Assembly: GCF_000003815.2 (NCBI RefSeq)
Contig: NC_049979.1
Location: 4,229,790-4,293,789, forward strand
Length of the DNA: 64,000 nucleotides
Source: Branchiostoma floridae
Lineage: Eukaryota > Chordata > Leptocardii > Amphioxiformes > Branchiostomatidae
Direction: 5' to 3'
The number at the start of each line of letters is the position of its first letter. Position 1 is the stretch's first letter. A program made the translations under genes and the position numbers. The notes under the pieces were generated by a model, which was not told the DNA's origin, ran no database searches, and saw nothing but the letters and a program-made list of their open reading frames with translations. Below are positions 52,030 through 64,000 of this stretch, piece by piece.

Positions 52030-53160
52030 GCTCAGTGAATGGTAGTTTCTAACAGAAATTTAAGCCCACTGTTTGGGCCAGATATGTTCTTCATGTCCCT
52101 TCAAGATCCACAGCCGCCAAAGTAGCCTTCCCCATTTCTGTGTGGACTCGGCCACATGTCAAGAACTTTAATGCTGGCCGATACCATTAAATATTGGAAT
52201 AGAGGGGCGTTCAGCATGTCCTGAAGGACATGAACCAAATAGATTTTGCTGGGTCTGCCTTAACACCACAAACAACTCTAATATGCAGTGTATATGGGGC
52301 AACGACCTTGTGTACGCTCTGGAGACATAGTTTATATATTTATGAATTAAAAAAACAGCAAGTCTTACGTATTCACCAGTTATTTCGAGTTAGTCCAGTT
52401 TCAAGATTAAAGCAATTCTTGTCCACAATGTTGGATCGGGCTCGCTTGCATTGGAGGCTATGTCAAAACATGGTTGATGCGAAGGAGTCAATTAGCTCAT
52501 GTATTTTAGGACAGGACGTAGGCTACCTGGACGTCTGGCCGTTTCCATAATGATATCTAGTTGCTTCTCTATCAGTAACTGCCGTTGTGCGTATCGTATT
52601 ACCTGCATGTCTCATTACTCATTCTTTGGGTACCTACTGGCTGGCAAAATACACCAGATGATTATTATCATTATTATGTCTAAACTTGATTAAGCGATAT
52701 ATAAGGCTGTTTGTCGCGCGTCCATTCCGCTGCTAAATCGCTCGTCTGCAGTGACGTAGCCAACGTCCTCTATAAGATCTCAACCAACATCGCAGCCACC
52801 ACAATGCCACTCACTATAAGGACTGTCAGCTCCTTCTCATGCTGAGAATAGTCTGGCCTTCTACCCTAGTGTGTCGTAAAGATGAAGTTTCTTTCATCTT
52901 ATTTTCCAGTAGTGGCGTTGAATATGCTATAAAAATATGAGTATTTTCGGAGGAGGCTGAAGCCCGTAAAAAAAATCAAGGTCTTTTCGAAACCAATTGC
53001 AAAACAATAATATGCATAAATTGCACGTACGGTATTGGGGTTATTCCAGGGGTTAGATTTCAGAGTTTCTACTGTTTTGAAAAATAAGAAGAGAGGATGT
53101 ACTGAATATTGATTGCTCCGGCCAAAAAGTCAGGAAATATGAGTTTGAACACCATAAGTA
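52030..53160. other. No gene recognised
   Basis: Several short frames without known motifs; a 106-residue frame at 52,230-52,550 has no supporting feature. Confidence 0.4.
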
Positions 53161-53162
53161 TT

Positions 53163-53240
53163 TAGTTTAGGCCATACCAATTTAATTAGTTGGTTCTCGG
53201 ATTTTTTCCTAAAAAAATTGAAGCGACAGGGCGAAAAAAA
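53163..53240 (+). mobile_element. SINE tail fragment
   Basis: 'aggccataccaatttaattagttggttctcgg' ... 'gaagcgac' then an A-run (53,238-53,248). It matches the tail of the SINE at 8,210-8,424. No tRNA head. Confidence 0.6.
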
Positions 53241-53654
53241 AAAAAAAACTTGCAACAAGTCTGGGTTCAGGTCCAGGCTGGTTAGTCCGACCTGAACCCA
53301 TGGTATACGTGTGCTAGAAATAGTTATCAATTAAAATTACATGCAAAATTGCATGTTGGCATAAATTTGTACAGTATACATTAAACTAGAGTTCCACGAA
53401 CACATACCTTTGCCAAATAAACCAGGTTTGTTATGCAGAATGATGTCTGTAGAAAAATGCGTTACTCATTTCATTTTGTTTTATAACAAGACAGACCTGC
53501 AGAAAGTAGATTTCCCTAACATTGCTTGGCACAGTACAATAAGTATTACCCCTACAGCATTAAATTACAATAACCACTGAGAGAATCAATATACTATACA
53601 GGACTGTTTCAGAACTGCAATCTTCTATATTGAATAAGATAAACAAATGCAACT

Positions 53655-56600
53655 CAACTCTAAACTAAGGGGCTCCTTATCAAACATGACCTTCGTTTCC
53701 CCGACCCATACCCACCTACCAAATATCATCAGGATCCATCCAAGGCTTCTCCAGTTATGCTGTTGACACACACACACACAAACACACCCAAAACATAACC
53801 TTAACCCTCCTGACAAAGTTAAAAATGCCTGCTATCCCCAGGAACAAGTTGCTAGGGGGCCCTAACATATGTCACTTCTTCCTAAGCACAACACCTATTT
53901 AACTTCTAAAAATCAGGACCATACATGTTCCTGACTATTCGTTCAAGTCTTCGACCCCTAACCAACTAAGTTCAAAAGATATAGCACAAAGTATGTCTAT
54001 AGAAGCTAGGCATCTAAGTAGATCATATTACATGACACAGATTACACAACAATGTTTAAGAACTGGAATCTTTCAAATTTAATGAGGAAAACAATTGCAA
54101 CTCTAAACTACACTGTACTGTAATGTACAGAACTACCCGGAATAGGAGTAGTAGGAGCGGTGAATTTGGTGAATAGGAGTAGGAGGAGCGGCTCTGTATT
54201 TTTTCGACTACTAGTATATCTCCGCGACTCAACCTCTGCTTGGAGAGTATCAATTTACATGTGTCTCGGCATTCCTCGGTATTTCCCGGGTGGAATCGGG
54301 AAACAGCCTGTTTTGATGTGCAGGGGATTCCCCTAAGTTGGGGAGGATTGAAGCTGTAGTTTGGGAGTTTCTGCCTTGTTTTTTCCCCTCAAAATCACAA
54401 TTTATTGATTGCCAATTACGCTGAAGAACCTAGAAGGGGTTGTGACACCACTGAGGAAGAGATTGACGATGTTTCTACCACTGGAAGTTGATGAAAACTT
54501 CGTCATTTTGACTGCCATTTGCCGGTCCTGTACCATGTGGTAGTATTTACAAACCTTTGTTTTCTTTGCTGTGAAAAAGGAGTAGGTGGGTGTTTTTTGG
54601 TGTTTATCATAAAGGACTGAGGGCCATGAGTGTCTGAAATTGTTTTCAAATTATTGATCCAGCCAAATTTCTGCTTTGTATTTGTTTGTTTTTTTTCGCC
54701 TATGGGGGAGGGCAGCATGTTCAGACATGTATGTAACACTCGTTGAGGTAGCAAAGTCTGTTTTGGTTTTCCTCCAACTCATAATTTTGGTGAAATCTTC
54801 CTGGTCAAACATTAGGGGAACACTGATAAGGCCCATCTTTTTACAACTGGTCAAGGCTTTAGGTACTATCTTTGCTAGCAAGAATAAAACAGTTACAGTC
54901 ACTTACATACATTGTTTTATGTTTTTATTGATTCAGGAAGAATAGCAAGGCATTCTAGCCTAGTTTTCAGTGACTTAGTTATTTTAGACTTTGTGGGTGA
55001 TGTTATATAACGTTACATTTCAAATATATTTCCTTTTGCGCAGTATTATTCCTTACAAACTAGATACAGTCTTTATCTTGATATATTCATATTCTACAGG
55101 TTCTTAGCTTTTCAAAAAATGTATAGTTTTACCTATCTAGCATTAATATAAGTATCTGAACATCCCACAAACAGTTGGTAGGTTGGTGCGCTTGAGGATC
55201 GACAATTCTAGCTACGATTCCTGTATGCGCCGAAAATTTTAGCACGTCCTCTAAGGGACACTGTTTCAACTTTATAAATATGTCCCTGGTCCTGCATAAT
55301 TATAGAAATATTTATAAAGTGGAACTTGATACTTTCTGATAGTTTCTAGATAATGATAACAGCATTCTACCATTATTTACCATTCTTTAAACCCTATCTA
55401 AGCATTGCAGTACTTAGTACTGTTCGGGGCCACCAGGATCCTCCCCCATTACAGGACGTTGGTCTCCAAGGCGCTTTGAGGGCTCCCTACCGCTCAAAAA
55501 TCACGACCGCAGCATGTCCAGAATGCGAGATATCAGACATGGAGGTTCCGCTGCAGTACCTTAGCAAGCCGCTAGGGTGCCCATTATCGAACTCCCCCTT
55601 CGTTCCCCAGACCCCTACCCACCCACCAAATATCATCAGCATCCGTCGCAGCCCTCTCGAGTTATAAGAAACTGCAACCGTACGGATCTCCCTTACCTTT
55701 ACTTACAATTGATTTTAAAGTCTTGTACATAGATGTCTAGAACATTTCATACATCAGACATATTCTAAGCACCGTTTCAACCTTATGAATATTTCCCTGG
55801 TCCTCCATAATTATAAAAATATTTATAATGTAGACTTTGATACCTTTGATAGTTTCTAGATAATGATAACAGAATTCTACCATTATTTACCATTCCCTAC
55901 CATTTTTTGAAACATCTTGTAAATGGGTCAGTGGTCTAGGAATATAACAATTCACACATCCTTGCAAAGAATGGTTGGCTGTCATGCAACAACAACCCAC
56001 CAGAAAGGATTCACTAGTGCCCAGCAGTGGAATCAAAAAATATACAGAGGCAACAATAAGGCCTAACTCCATGGGAGCAACATACTACTTCTACCACTTG
56101 GCAACATTGGAGTGTCATGACAAAAATGCCTTGCATTTCCACAGAACTTTTCGACAAAAATGCCTGCTATCCCCAGAAACAAGCCGCTAGGGGACTCAAA
56201 CATATGTCAGGTCTTCCTACAAACAACACCTTTCTAACACTTAAAATCGTTATCATATATTCTATCTTACCTGTCAGCTAGGTCATCAAAGTTGCTTCCA
56301 GACCGACAGACCTCCAAGTTAATCTCTGCTCCACCAGTATCCACAATTAGCAATTCTGGCAAACGTACAAATCCCTGTCTTCAAATATGTCCTGGCCCCA
56401 CAACAAACTCCATTGACTCAATCCTCAGAGATCAGCAGCTGCTACCTCACCTTAGGTCACCACCTTTCACCTCAACATTGGATCAAGTGCGTCAACTGTG
56501 CTGTGCACTCTCACTGATGGAATCAACCAATTTTAAACCAGGCTGGGGGGGGTGTAATGCTTCAGAAGTTTTCGACAAGAATGCCCCGACTATCCCTACA

Positions 56601-57120
56601 CTAGCCGCTAGGGGGCCCAAACTTATGTCACCAACTCCTGAGCACAACAGCTATCTAACACCCAAAACACGTGGCCATACCATGTTCAGAAGATGGAAAA
56701 ACACACCCGGAAGTTGCGCTGCAGTACCAAGGGAAGCCGCCAGGGGGCCCATCATCGAACTCCCCCTTCGTTTCCCAGACCCCTACCCACCCACCAAATA
56801 CCAGCTGCATCCGTCGAAGTCTTCTCGAGTTATGCTGTCCGCGGACAAAAGTTTGCAATTAAACCGGCGCCTGCACTTCCATGAAAGCCGCTAGGGGGCC
56901 CAAACTCGCAGCAATCACTCCCTGCTTTAAGGGCTCCCTAACGCTCAAAAATCACGACCGCAGCATGTCCGGAACGCGAGATATCAAGCATGCAGGTCCT
57001 GCTGCAGTACCTTAGCAAGCCGCTAGGAGGCCCATTATCGAACTCGACCTTCGTCTTCCACACCCCTACCCACCCACCAAATATCAGCTGCATCCATCGA
57101 AGTCCTCTCGAGTTATGCTG
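53655..57120 (-). repeat. Cluster of a dispersed repeat carrying CTCF-like cores
   Basis: Related segments (plus-strand reading) at about 53,660-53,890, 55,490-55,670, 56,155-56,240, 56,560-56,860 and 56,885-57,125 share blocks: 'gc.gctagggggccc', 'cttcgtttcccagaccccta', 'cccacccaccaaatat' and 'ctcgagttatgctg'. The order of blocks is kept but copies are truncated differently. Frames across them (for example GGWVGVWETK on the minus strand) recur because of the repeat; I do not call genes. Confidence 0.75.
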
Positions 57121-57199
57121 CTCACAAACGGGGAGAACCACACCACCAAACCGAAAACATAACCTTAGCCATTCTGGCAAAGGTAATTATGTACAGTTG

Positions 57200-59070
57200 C
57201 TACAGTAAACAGAAATGTTCACAAAACATTCTCAAATAGACCAATATAGTATTTTTACAGAGATGCAATGACAACAACAAACATTATTTAAGTTTGCCTC
57301 TAGAAATAAAATACCATTGCTGGAAGACTTATTTGCTCTCTGAGTTGATAAGAATCTGTCTATCCAAGGCTCTAAATACATTTCATGGTCAACTGGTGCA
57401 AATTGGAAACAAAATTACAAATACTTCCACTCCCCAAAAATACATGAACAAGCCAAAGTACTGAACTACATGTTGTATAAAACCATAGGTTTATTTTCTC
57501 TTTTTGTTACATGTACAATTATTTGTTGACAAATAATTAAGATGCAGTTTGATAAAACTTCCTTAGAAAAACCTAATGTTACATGCAATCACTGAAATCA
57601 GCACTGAAGGTAGCAGAACACAGTATTAGTGGGCGAACCCCGGGGAGTATGACGCGGGTACATAAAATAGTACGGATAAACTTGTTGAAGGAGAGGTAAA
57701 AAGCCTTATTTGAGGGGCAGCCAGATATAACCTGTGCTACGTGGTCACGGAAGGTGTCGACTCTGAGACTGCATGGTTTGGATGGTGAAAGTTTTCTATT
57801 TTGTGTATAAATGCGCCCCATTACGCGACTGCCCTTCTAGCGTGAGTCGGCTGCAGTTCTGTGACCTCCGCAGAGGGGCATTTCAAAGAGGGCGTGAGAA
57901 GACGATACGCCGACAGTATTTTTTTGTTTTTTAATATATTGTGGCTTGTACCTTCAACTCAAACATATCCGATTTTAGTATTCCAAAAGTGCACCCTACT
58001 ATACTTTTCATTGCGTCGAAGCTAGTCACCTTGAGGCCCTTAACTATAGAAATCCCCATAGGCCGAAAACTGTGTTCTGCTACCTTGAAGGGCAATGACC
58101 CTAATTGACGGCTGCGCAGAAGGTCCCCGGTGAGTCCCCTCAGGATTGATTTTTAAAAGTATCAGAAGATGTGTTTTTCTTTGGAAATGTTGGCATCTTG
58201 GAGCTGTATTCTACAGGTAAGGGTTGTAGGTTTTTTATTATGTCGAAAAAAACAGACTTTCAAGCCTGTTTTGGGTGCCTGGACACTAGAAAGAAGTTTG
58301 TTATGTAGCTGTCATTGTAGTGCCAGATGGGGTCAAAGGTCACCGAGTTGCGTTTGGATGCAAATCACATGTGTTCCAGTGGTCAGAAAGTTCCGAAAAG
58401 TTGAGAATGGACATTTTAGAAGCCGGGCTACCCTCTCAATGTTAGTTTTTCGAGAACGAAACGTCAGGTAGGTGACTTTTGACAGCTTCTATTTGCCATT
58501 AAATGCATTATAAGGATAGGGAAGACATGATTGGTGGTCACTGCTCTGAAATGGTACTACATGTGTCTAGCCAAATCTGCAGTTCCACTAGAAACAGCGT
58601 GGGGGCGCTTTTTTGACTTGCAGGGTCAAAACAAAGCTGAAGAAGAAAGATGGCCGCCCGGGAAAATGTCCGACTTCATTTTCATCTCCATTTGGAAGGC
58701 TTTGGGCATTTCAGGCATATCAAAACATGTTGGCTATGGAGGTACAAGAGTGAAAAAGTATTGATGATTTATTGAGTTGTTTGTTTGGGTGCCGATTTCT
58801 GTGTTTCAATTGAAAATTTGCATGTGAAAGTATGTGAGAGAGAGAGCACATGCTCAGCTGAACTTCTGGTTCTGTTACGTTATGTTATGCCCATGTGTAT
58901 CTCATTTTACGATGATTTATTTGTTCCTAAATATACTTTGCAACAAAAAAGATATGAATCAATTTGTAACAAAGGACTTGGGGATGAGAAAAAGTAAATG
59001 CACTGGTACTTTCCAGACGTTCTGTTTCTCTAACGGAACCAAAGTTTTGCAGCACGATTTTTTTACTGAA
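57200..59070. other. No gene recognised
   Basis: Several donor-like strings (58,207 'acaggtaagg', 58,466 'cgtcaggtaggt') but no exon chain with consistent phase. The 80-residue minus frame at 57,579-57,821 and the 100-residue plus frame at 58,169-58,471 have no recognised motif. Confidence 0.35.
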
Positions 59071-59084
59071 CGGATTTTTTTTTT

Positions 59085-59155
59085 TTTTTAAATTGGGAAA
59101 ATTTGAAGCGGCGATTCCGAGAACCAACTTATTAAATTGGTGTGGCCTTAATGTA
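59085..59155 (-). mobile_element. SINE tail fragment
   Basis: The minus strand reads 'ggccacaccaatttaataag' then 'ttggttctcggaatcgccgc', the tail seen at 8,257-8,295 and 53,170-53,230, followed by a long T-run (A tail on the element strand, 59,075-59,091). Confidence 0.65.
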
Positions 59156-59691
59156 TATCCCCTTATAAGAGCCAATTAAAATGTATACATTTGGTCAGTT
59201 TCTGGTCTATTAATGTTTATTTGAGCACCCTCATGTCACTCGTGACGTCAGCTTCAGACAATCAACACGCCCACCTAAACTAATCAAACGTTGTTTTCCC
59301 CGCTCCGTCGGGTAACGGCCATACCCAGCTCGCATCAGGCAGACACCAGTGCAACACGAGGACTGAAGTTGGGTAGGGATGGGGAAAAACAGATATTATG
59401 TACTTTGTAGAATCGTGATGCGTAATTTGTAATTCTTAGTTGTCCTGTCGTACTTCATAACAAGGCTATAATGTATTCTGTCTGAGGAGAGCGTCTGCTA
59501 TTGTTGTGTGATTAGTGCCAACGGGGTGTTACCTTTTGTTCTATCCTTTGAAGTAATGTGCATCAAAGAACAACAAAGCCAATAGCAGGTACATGTTATA
59601 ATTAGTGCCATATAGCGGTAGACGGTGTCTGGATGTGTGTCTGGGATTCTGAATAAAGAAAGCCGGGAGTTGGAAGTTGGGACAGTTGGAC

Positions 59692-59715
59692 CAAGGAGCT
59701 GATAAAAGCTCCTTG
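59692..59715. mobile_element. 24-bp palindromic micro-element with perfect 7-bp target duplication
   Basis: Arms CAAGGAGCT / AGCTCCTTG around gataaa. Flanked by gttggac at 59,685-59,691 and 59,716-59,722. It is far from the duplication, so it is an independent insertion of the same family as 41,538. Confidence 0.75.
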
Positions 59716-60303
59716 GTTGGACGGAGACTTGAGTGACAGAGAGAGCAGAGAGAAGGTCCCGACTAACAGCTCCCGTGCGTGTCAAAAGCATGCCCTGTGT
59801 CTTGCGTGTGTTTCTTAGTCCTGTAGTTTAATAGTCCCTCGTGCAGCATTCTAAAGAACCTGGGGTCCACAACATCGGCACCACTTCTTACAGTTGCAGC
59901 AAAGTTTGAGAGCTTTATGTACTTGTAATATCCTCAAACATAGGATGAAACTATAACATGAAGAGACCATGACTAGTTCAAGGGTTCCTTATAAATACAA
60001 TAATGTTTGGTTTGATAGCTAATAAGGGTACTCTTTCCAATACAACTACAATTAAACCATGCCAAGTCAACTACTTCAAGTTTGTTTCTAAAAAACATAA
60101 ATTAAATGCAAAGTACATTACATTCTTTTTTATGTAACATAGAGGGTTTTATGTACACAAAATGATAAAGGCTTCATTTTGATGTGCATAATTGATAATC
60201 AGATAAAGATTTTAGCATTCTAACACCAAATATTATGCAATTCATAGGCATACATACATATAGACTTATCAAAGAATTCTACAACTGATTGGGGATATTG
60301 ATA

Positions 60304-61697
60304 CAGTCAAACCTGTATAAGAAGACCACTCAAGGGACCCAGCAAAAGTGGTCTTCATACATAGGTGGTCTTTATATAGAAAACAACGTGGCGGCAGTAA
60401 AGAAACTGACAAGTCAGAACATCGATAATTTATGCATGAAACGCATTTGTCTTTCTTTATTATTTACAAGATAACACGATGTTATATAATGCTAAAATTA
60501 CGTATACTTATGTTATTCTTCGTATTAAAAAGTATTATATTTGTAATGATATTTATAATAGATATATTATAAGAATAATTTGAAAAAGAAAAGCGGTGGT
60601 AATTCGTCCGGCTTTTTGCAGCGTGCCGTGCCGGGGCTGGCATAATTTTTTCTCATACCGCGGCCCTAATGTGACAACAAATATTCTGTAACTGAGGTAT
60701 CACGCAGCTGCACGCCGGCACATCGACGAACATTTCTACCCAAAACGTAATCGCTATGATCAGAAAATGTTGCAGGCTTCTTCTTTGCGGGAGTTTTGTT
60801 TTTGTGTGACATGAAAAATGCGACATTATTTTCGGGGTATATTTTGGAAACCCACGCTAACTCTCAGCACACTTTACGGCTGCATCGAAACCCAAAATTA
60901 CGCTTGAGACACCATAAATTCACATATTAACACATGTTTCCACGAAAAGTTCTTTGGATTATGCATTTTCAACTAGGATGGTGCTACGTAATCGTGGAAA
61001 ATAGCGTTCTTTTGCGTTTTAAAACGTAAGTCTTTGAAACAAGATGGCGTCGAGCTGGCAGCAAAGTTCCCATGATGCACCGCTCCAACCAATCAGATCG
61101 CGAGATCGCTGGGGATTCCCCGATATTATACATGCAGTTGTTGTTGTTTTGGTGGTTTCAACCAATCAGAGGAGCGTATTTCCGACCTGCAGACGCCGCG
61201 ATTCAGAACCGCGCTGTGCAAAATACGTATTTCTCGGGAAGAACAGCGAGTCAGATGTTTTATTATGACAGAAAATGCGTTTTTTTTTTAGTTTATCTTC
61301 GAAAAGCCTGGTGAAACTAAACGCTTTCATGTCTGCTCCCTGGATATAATGGCATTTTAGCCTGAGATTCTCATCACGAAGCCACCGAAAATTTGTAGAG
61401 TGAAGTGCCGATCCAGAAGTAATGAGAATGGGAGGGGCATAATTTGTGGTAATTACGCTCATTTTTCGCCGTGAACATTAAAGTAGCGTGACAAAATCAC
61501 ATGCCGCGGTCGTTTTGGCAGTGTTTAGGTAACGTGCGGTCGCCTTTAGTGGTGGTCGTGGTCCCGTTGGACAGTGGTCGTCATATACAGAAATGTTAAT
61601 GCTTACGTCTATGGGAAAATTCAAGGGACCGCTTTTCGGCGGTCGTAGTGGACAGTGGGTCGTTATGCACAGGTGGTCGGTAGACCAGGTTTGACTG
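60304..61697. mobile_element. 1.39-kb TA-flanked DNA transposon, non-autonomous
   Basis: Perfect 12-bp inverted ends CAGTCAAACCTG / CAGGTTTGACTG flanked by TA (60,302-60,303; 61,698-61,699), as for the Tc1/mariner/pogo group. Sub-terminal 'ggtggtc' and 'agtggtc' motifs recur at both ends. No transposase frame. The interior has a promoter-like stretch (61,043-61,190): AAGATGGCG and two CCAATCAG boxes. The flanks reappear joined at about 62,222-62,365. Confidence 0.75.
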
Positions 61698-61787
61698 TAC
61701 TACATTCATTCGCTCACTCTAACATGTGATATAAAGCACAAATTAATTTGACACTGATTTCAAAGTACATACTAGTAAGTGACATGT

Positions 61788-61811
61788 CATCATCATCATC
61801 ATCATCATCGG
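61788..61811 (+). repeat. (TCA)n microsatellite
   Basis: About seven to eight TCA/ATC triplets. Confidence 0.8.
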
Positions 61812-62221
61812 TCGACGTGATCAAATATAGACATGTTCGCACATGTCTACACACGACGGGGTTATACCGCCCCTTACGGGGTGACATACCCTTTCGTAGG
61901 CTAATTACCAGACGGGGATGCGCCAGATCTCCCCTCCGGGTGAATGATGTAATTCACCATGTGGCTGATACGAGACAGAGGTTCGCCAGGCCTCCATCCG
62001 GGTGATTTGAAGTGACATGTAGCTACTGTAATTCCTGATTTTTTCAATGTACTGTTATGTTCACGGTTTTCACGGTGATGACTGTAACGTGAACTTATCA
62101 TTACTGATAACAAATAATTCACAGACTTTTTTTTATGTGCACTTGCCTCGACAGTGAACATTTAGTTCCGAGAACAAGTTAAATTTTCTCAGACCGTGAA
62201 AGTTTGGTACCGTGAAGACAA

Positions 62222-62365
62222 AGTGAATTACAGTGCATATAGACTTATCAGAGAATTCTACAACTGATTGGGGATATTGATGCTACATTCATTCGCTCAC
62301 TCTAACATGTGATATAAAGCACAAATTAATTTGACACTGATTTCAAAGTACATAAGTGACATGTA
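62222..62365 (+). repeat. Duplicate of the transposon's flanks without the transposon
   Basis: 'catatagacttatca' ... 'ggggatattga' (as at 60,256-60,301) runs straight into 'ctacattcattcgctcactc' ... 'ctgatttcaaagtacat' (as at 61,700-61,770). Confidence 0.75.
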
Positions 62366-63123
62366 GCTATTTCATCATACTGTACAAAGTTTCGAACAAT
62401 GTTTTCCCTAAAGCTTTATTCCTCCCCCCTGGGGCACTAACATCAGAGAGAAACTGTCAATCATTGCCTCAATGTCCAAACATCGCAGCCTTGTGAGCTT
62501 CTGTCTGCAGTACCACTTGTAACAGCTAGGTGTCCCTGTTATTGTGATCTCTGGATCATGATCTGAAATTTACCTGTGTGGGAAACAAGAGGTGGTGAGT
62601 TGCTTTTTTTGATGTGGATAATAAAGATGAACGGACATTATCATCACATAGTATAAAATATCTCAGCAACTGTATGAAATTCTCCAAATAATCAGACATT
62701 TCAGATAGCATCAACTATACTTCATCAGTGGATGGAATTCTTCATTATTCTCACAGATGTAGTGTCTGCCATTGAAACTGCCAACACTTTAAGAGAATTT
62801 TTATAAGTTAATTGAATTAGCTTGTATGAAGAAAGTTAGACATCCAGGTAATAAGATAAGCCAAAAAGTTTGCATTCATAGATAGGGCATAAAAGACCAG
62901 TTTCTCCCAGATCACTTCAGTGTCACTGACAAAAGATGCTGGATGCCATCTGAAGCGTCTGACCTTTTTCAAAATCACATCCAGTTGCTTGAGTTTTCAG
63001 CTTGAATTAGCTGAAATTATGTCATGTTCTACCTAGATGTCTAACCTGCATTGACAAGACATTATTTTTGACTATCAAGAGAACATTTTTCCAATCAGGG
63101 AGGAGTAGGATATATGTTAAGGC

Positions 63124-63486
63124 CAGGGTTGTAGCCAGCCTGAAATCATTTTCAGTCCCCTCGATTTTGAATCAGAAAGAACGAGACGTCGAGCTGAAGG
63201 CATTACGTTCCTAAGGGGATCCGGGGGCATACTCCCCTGAAAAATTTTGAAATCTAGACCCTCTGAAACCCAATTTCCTACATTTTGAGGTGTAGATTTT
63301 GCTGGTAGACTAAGCTGTTCATCTGTTTGGTGAAAAATTACACAGGAAGACGGTTTTTTATATCTTTACTGATTTTACATATAGATTTTTGTCCATCACA
63401 AAGGACGGAATGATCAATTTTTTGTTCAGTCCCCAGCTGCAAAATTCCTTCAAAGGACTGAAGGACGGGTGCTGGCTACAACCCTG
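63124..63486. mobile_element. 363-bp hAT-type MITE
   Basis: Perfect 16-bp inverted ends CAGGGTTGTAGCCAGC, flanked by the perfect 8-bp duplication gttaaggc (63,116-63,123 and 63,487-63,494). The CA...TG ends and 8-bp target are typical of hAT. No coding capacity. Clean ends suggest recent insertion. Confidence 0.88.
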
Positions 63487-63494
63487 GTTAAGGC

Positions 63495-64000
63495 TGACTT
63501 ACATGCAGGCATGTTCTGCACCTCGGCTGTGACGATACAGCTGATCCCCAGGTTAGCCAGAGCTCCTCGGATCAGCCCACAGGGGAATGCTAGGTACTGT
63601 GGAGGCAGAGGTGCAGTGTTAAAATGCTTAGATGAAGAAGACGTAACATGTTTCGGTATGGTTGGGGTAGTTTCACAGTGATTTATCATTGGCGGTAAAA
63701 CGCTTGGTCACACAAACTCTGCTGTCTGAATCTGTAGGGGGGTGGGGGTGGTGGTGGATGTTGGGTGGGCCGCGGTAACAAGTGTGATTTGATCAGGCTA
63801 TAAGAAACTCTTGTACAGGTTTTACATAAGCATGTAGTGTCACTAGCACACACCCATCCTTGTGTGTGGTGTGTGTAAAGCCAAGTAGTACATCTTTCTC
63901 AGGTTAAGTGTACAGTTGCAGCATGTACCCCAGTAGCATCCCCATCATTTTCATTTACTAATAACATTGAAAATAGCTACTTTTCATGCAGGAAAAAACT
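63495..64000. other. No gene recognised
   Basis: G-rich run at 63,737-63,770 and a TG/CA-rich patch at 63,850-63,880. A 70-residue frame (63,469-63,681) starts inside the MITE and is not supported. Confidence 0.4.

Noticed and set aside
56292-56894. 200-residue plus-strand frame in the 53.6-57.1 kb repeat cluster
   Set aside because: It runs through several copies of a dispersed repeat and has no domain.
61748-62161. Small genes at 61.7-62.2 kb
   Set aside because: Frames cover a microsatellite and repetitive flanks and have no recognised motif.

Overview
The window looks like an animal nuclear genome and most likely comes from a lancelet (Branchiostoma). The reasons are: C2H2 zinc-finger exons with lancelet-style finger cores ([16 protein letters not shown]) and TGEKP/TGERP linkers, GT-AG introns, a very high density of non-LTR retrotransposons, Helitron and MITE families, and two N-gaps from a draft assembly. 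The species call is inference. There is no operon-like organisation, no CRISPR and no intact tRNA gene.

Layout. 0-2.5 kb: the 3' end of a non-LTR retrotransposon running in from the left edge, with a GAA tail that passes into a 28-bp minisatellite. 2.7-4.4 kb: a 245-bp MITE and a 1-kb fold-back. 5.6-30.3 kb (copy A) and 37.15-50.25 kb (copy B) are the same segment twice in direct orientation. Copy A is much longer because it carries extra insertions: a 1.5-kb block with a 260-bp tandem repeat, a tRNA-derived SINE, a nearly complete Tx1-like retrotransposon (ORF1 and ORF2 on the minus strand, 9.1-14.5 kb), a truncated Helitron gene (18.0-21.1 kb), several MITEs, and a 5'-truncated RTE fragment. 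Both copies end in a C2H2 zinc-finger locus. Its plus-strand terminal exon (28.57-28.86 kb in A, 48.92-49.66 kb in B) is preceded by a large antisense array of 142-bp units, each with one finger-coding segment (about 13 units in A, about 33 in B). Inside the B array lie four small, phase-consistent minus-strand exons (42.88 to 41.81 kb) that encode a 76-residue acidic N-terminus.

30.3-37.1 kb, between the copies, holds two degenerate non-LTR elements. One of them carries a 438-bp internal inversion and a possible solo LTR. 50.8-52.0 kb is a palindromic Tc1/mariner relic. 53.6-57.1 kb holds a dispersed repeat whose copies each carry a CTCF-like core. 60.3-61.7 kb is a TA-flanked DNA transposon with promoter-like motifs, and 63.1-63.5 kb is a hAT-type MITE.

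The most unusual observation is a set of 24-40 bp palindromes of the form CAAGGA...TCCTTG, several flanked by 7-8 bp direct repeats. One of them (22,466-22,494) has a clean empty site in copy B. They look like extremely short mobile elements. Because A and B sit side by side and differ mostly by insertions, they may be a real tandem duplication or two haplotypes joined by the assembler. Either way they form a natural filled/empty comparison that dates and delimits many insertions.
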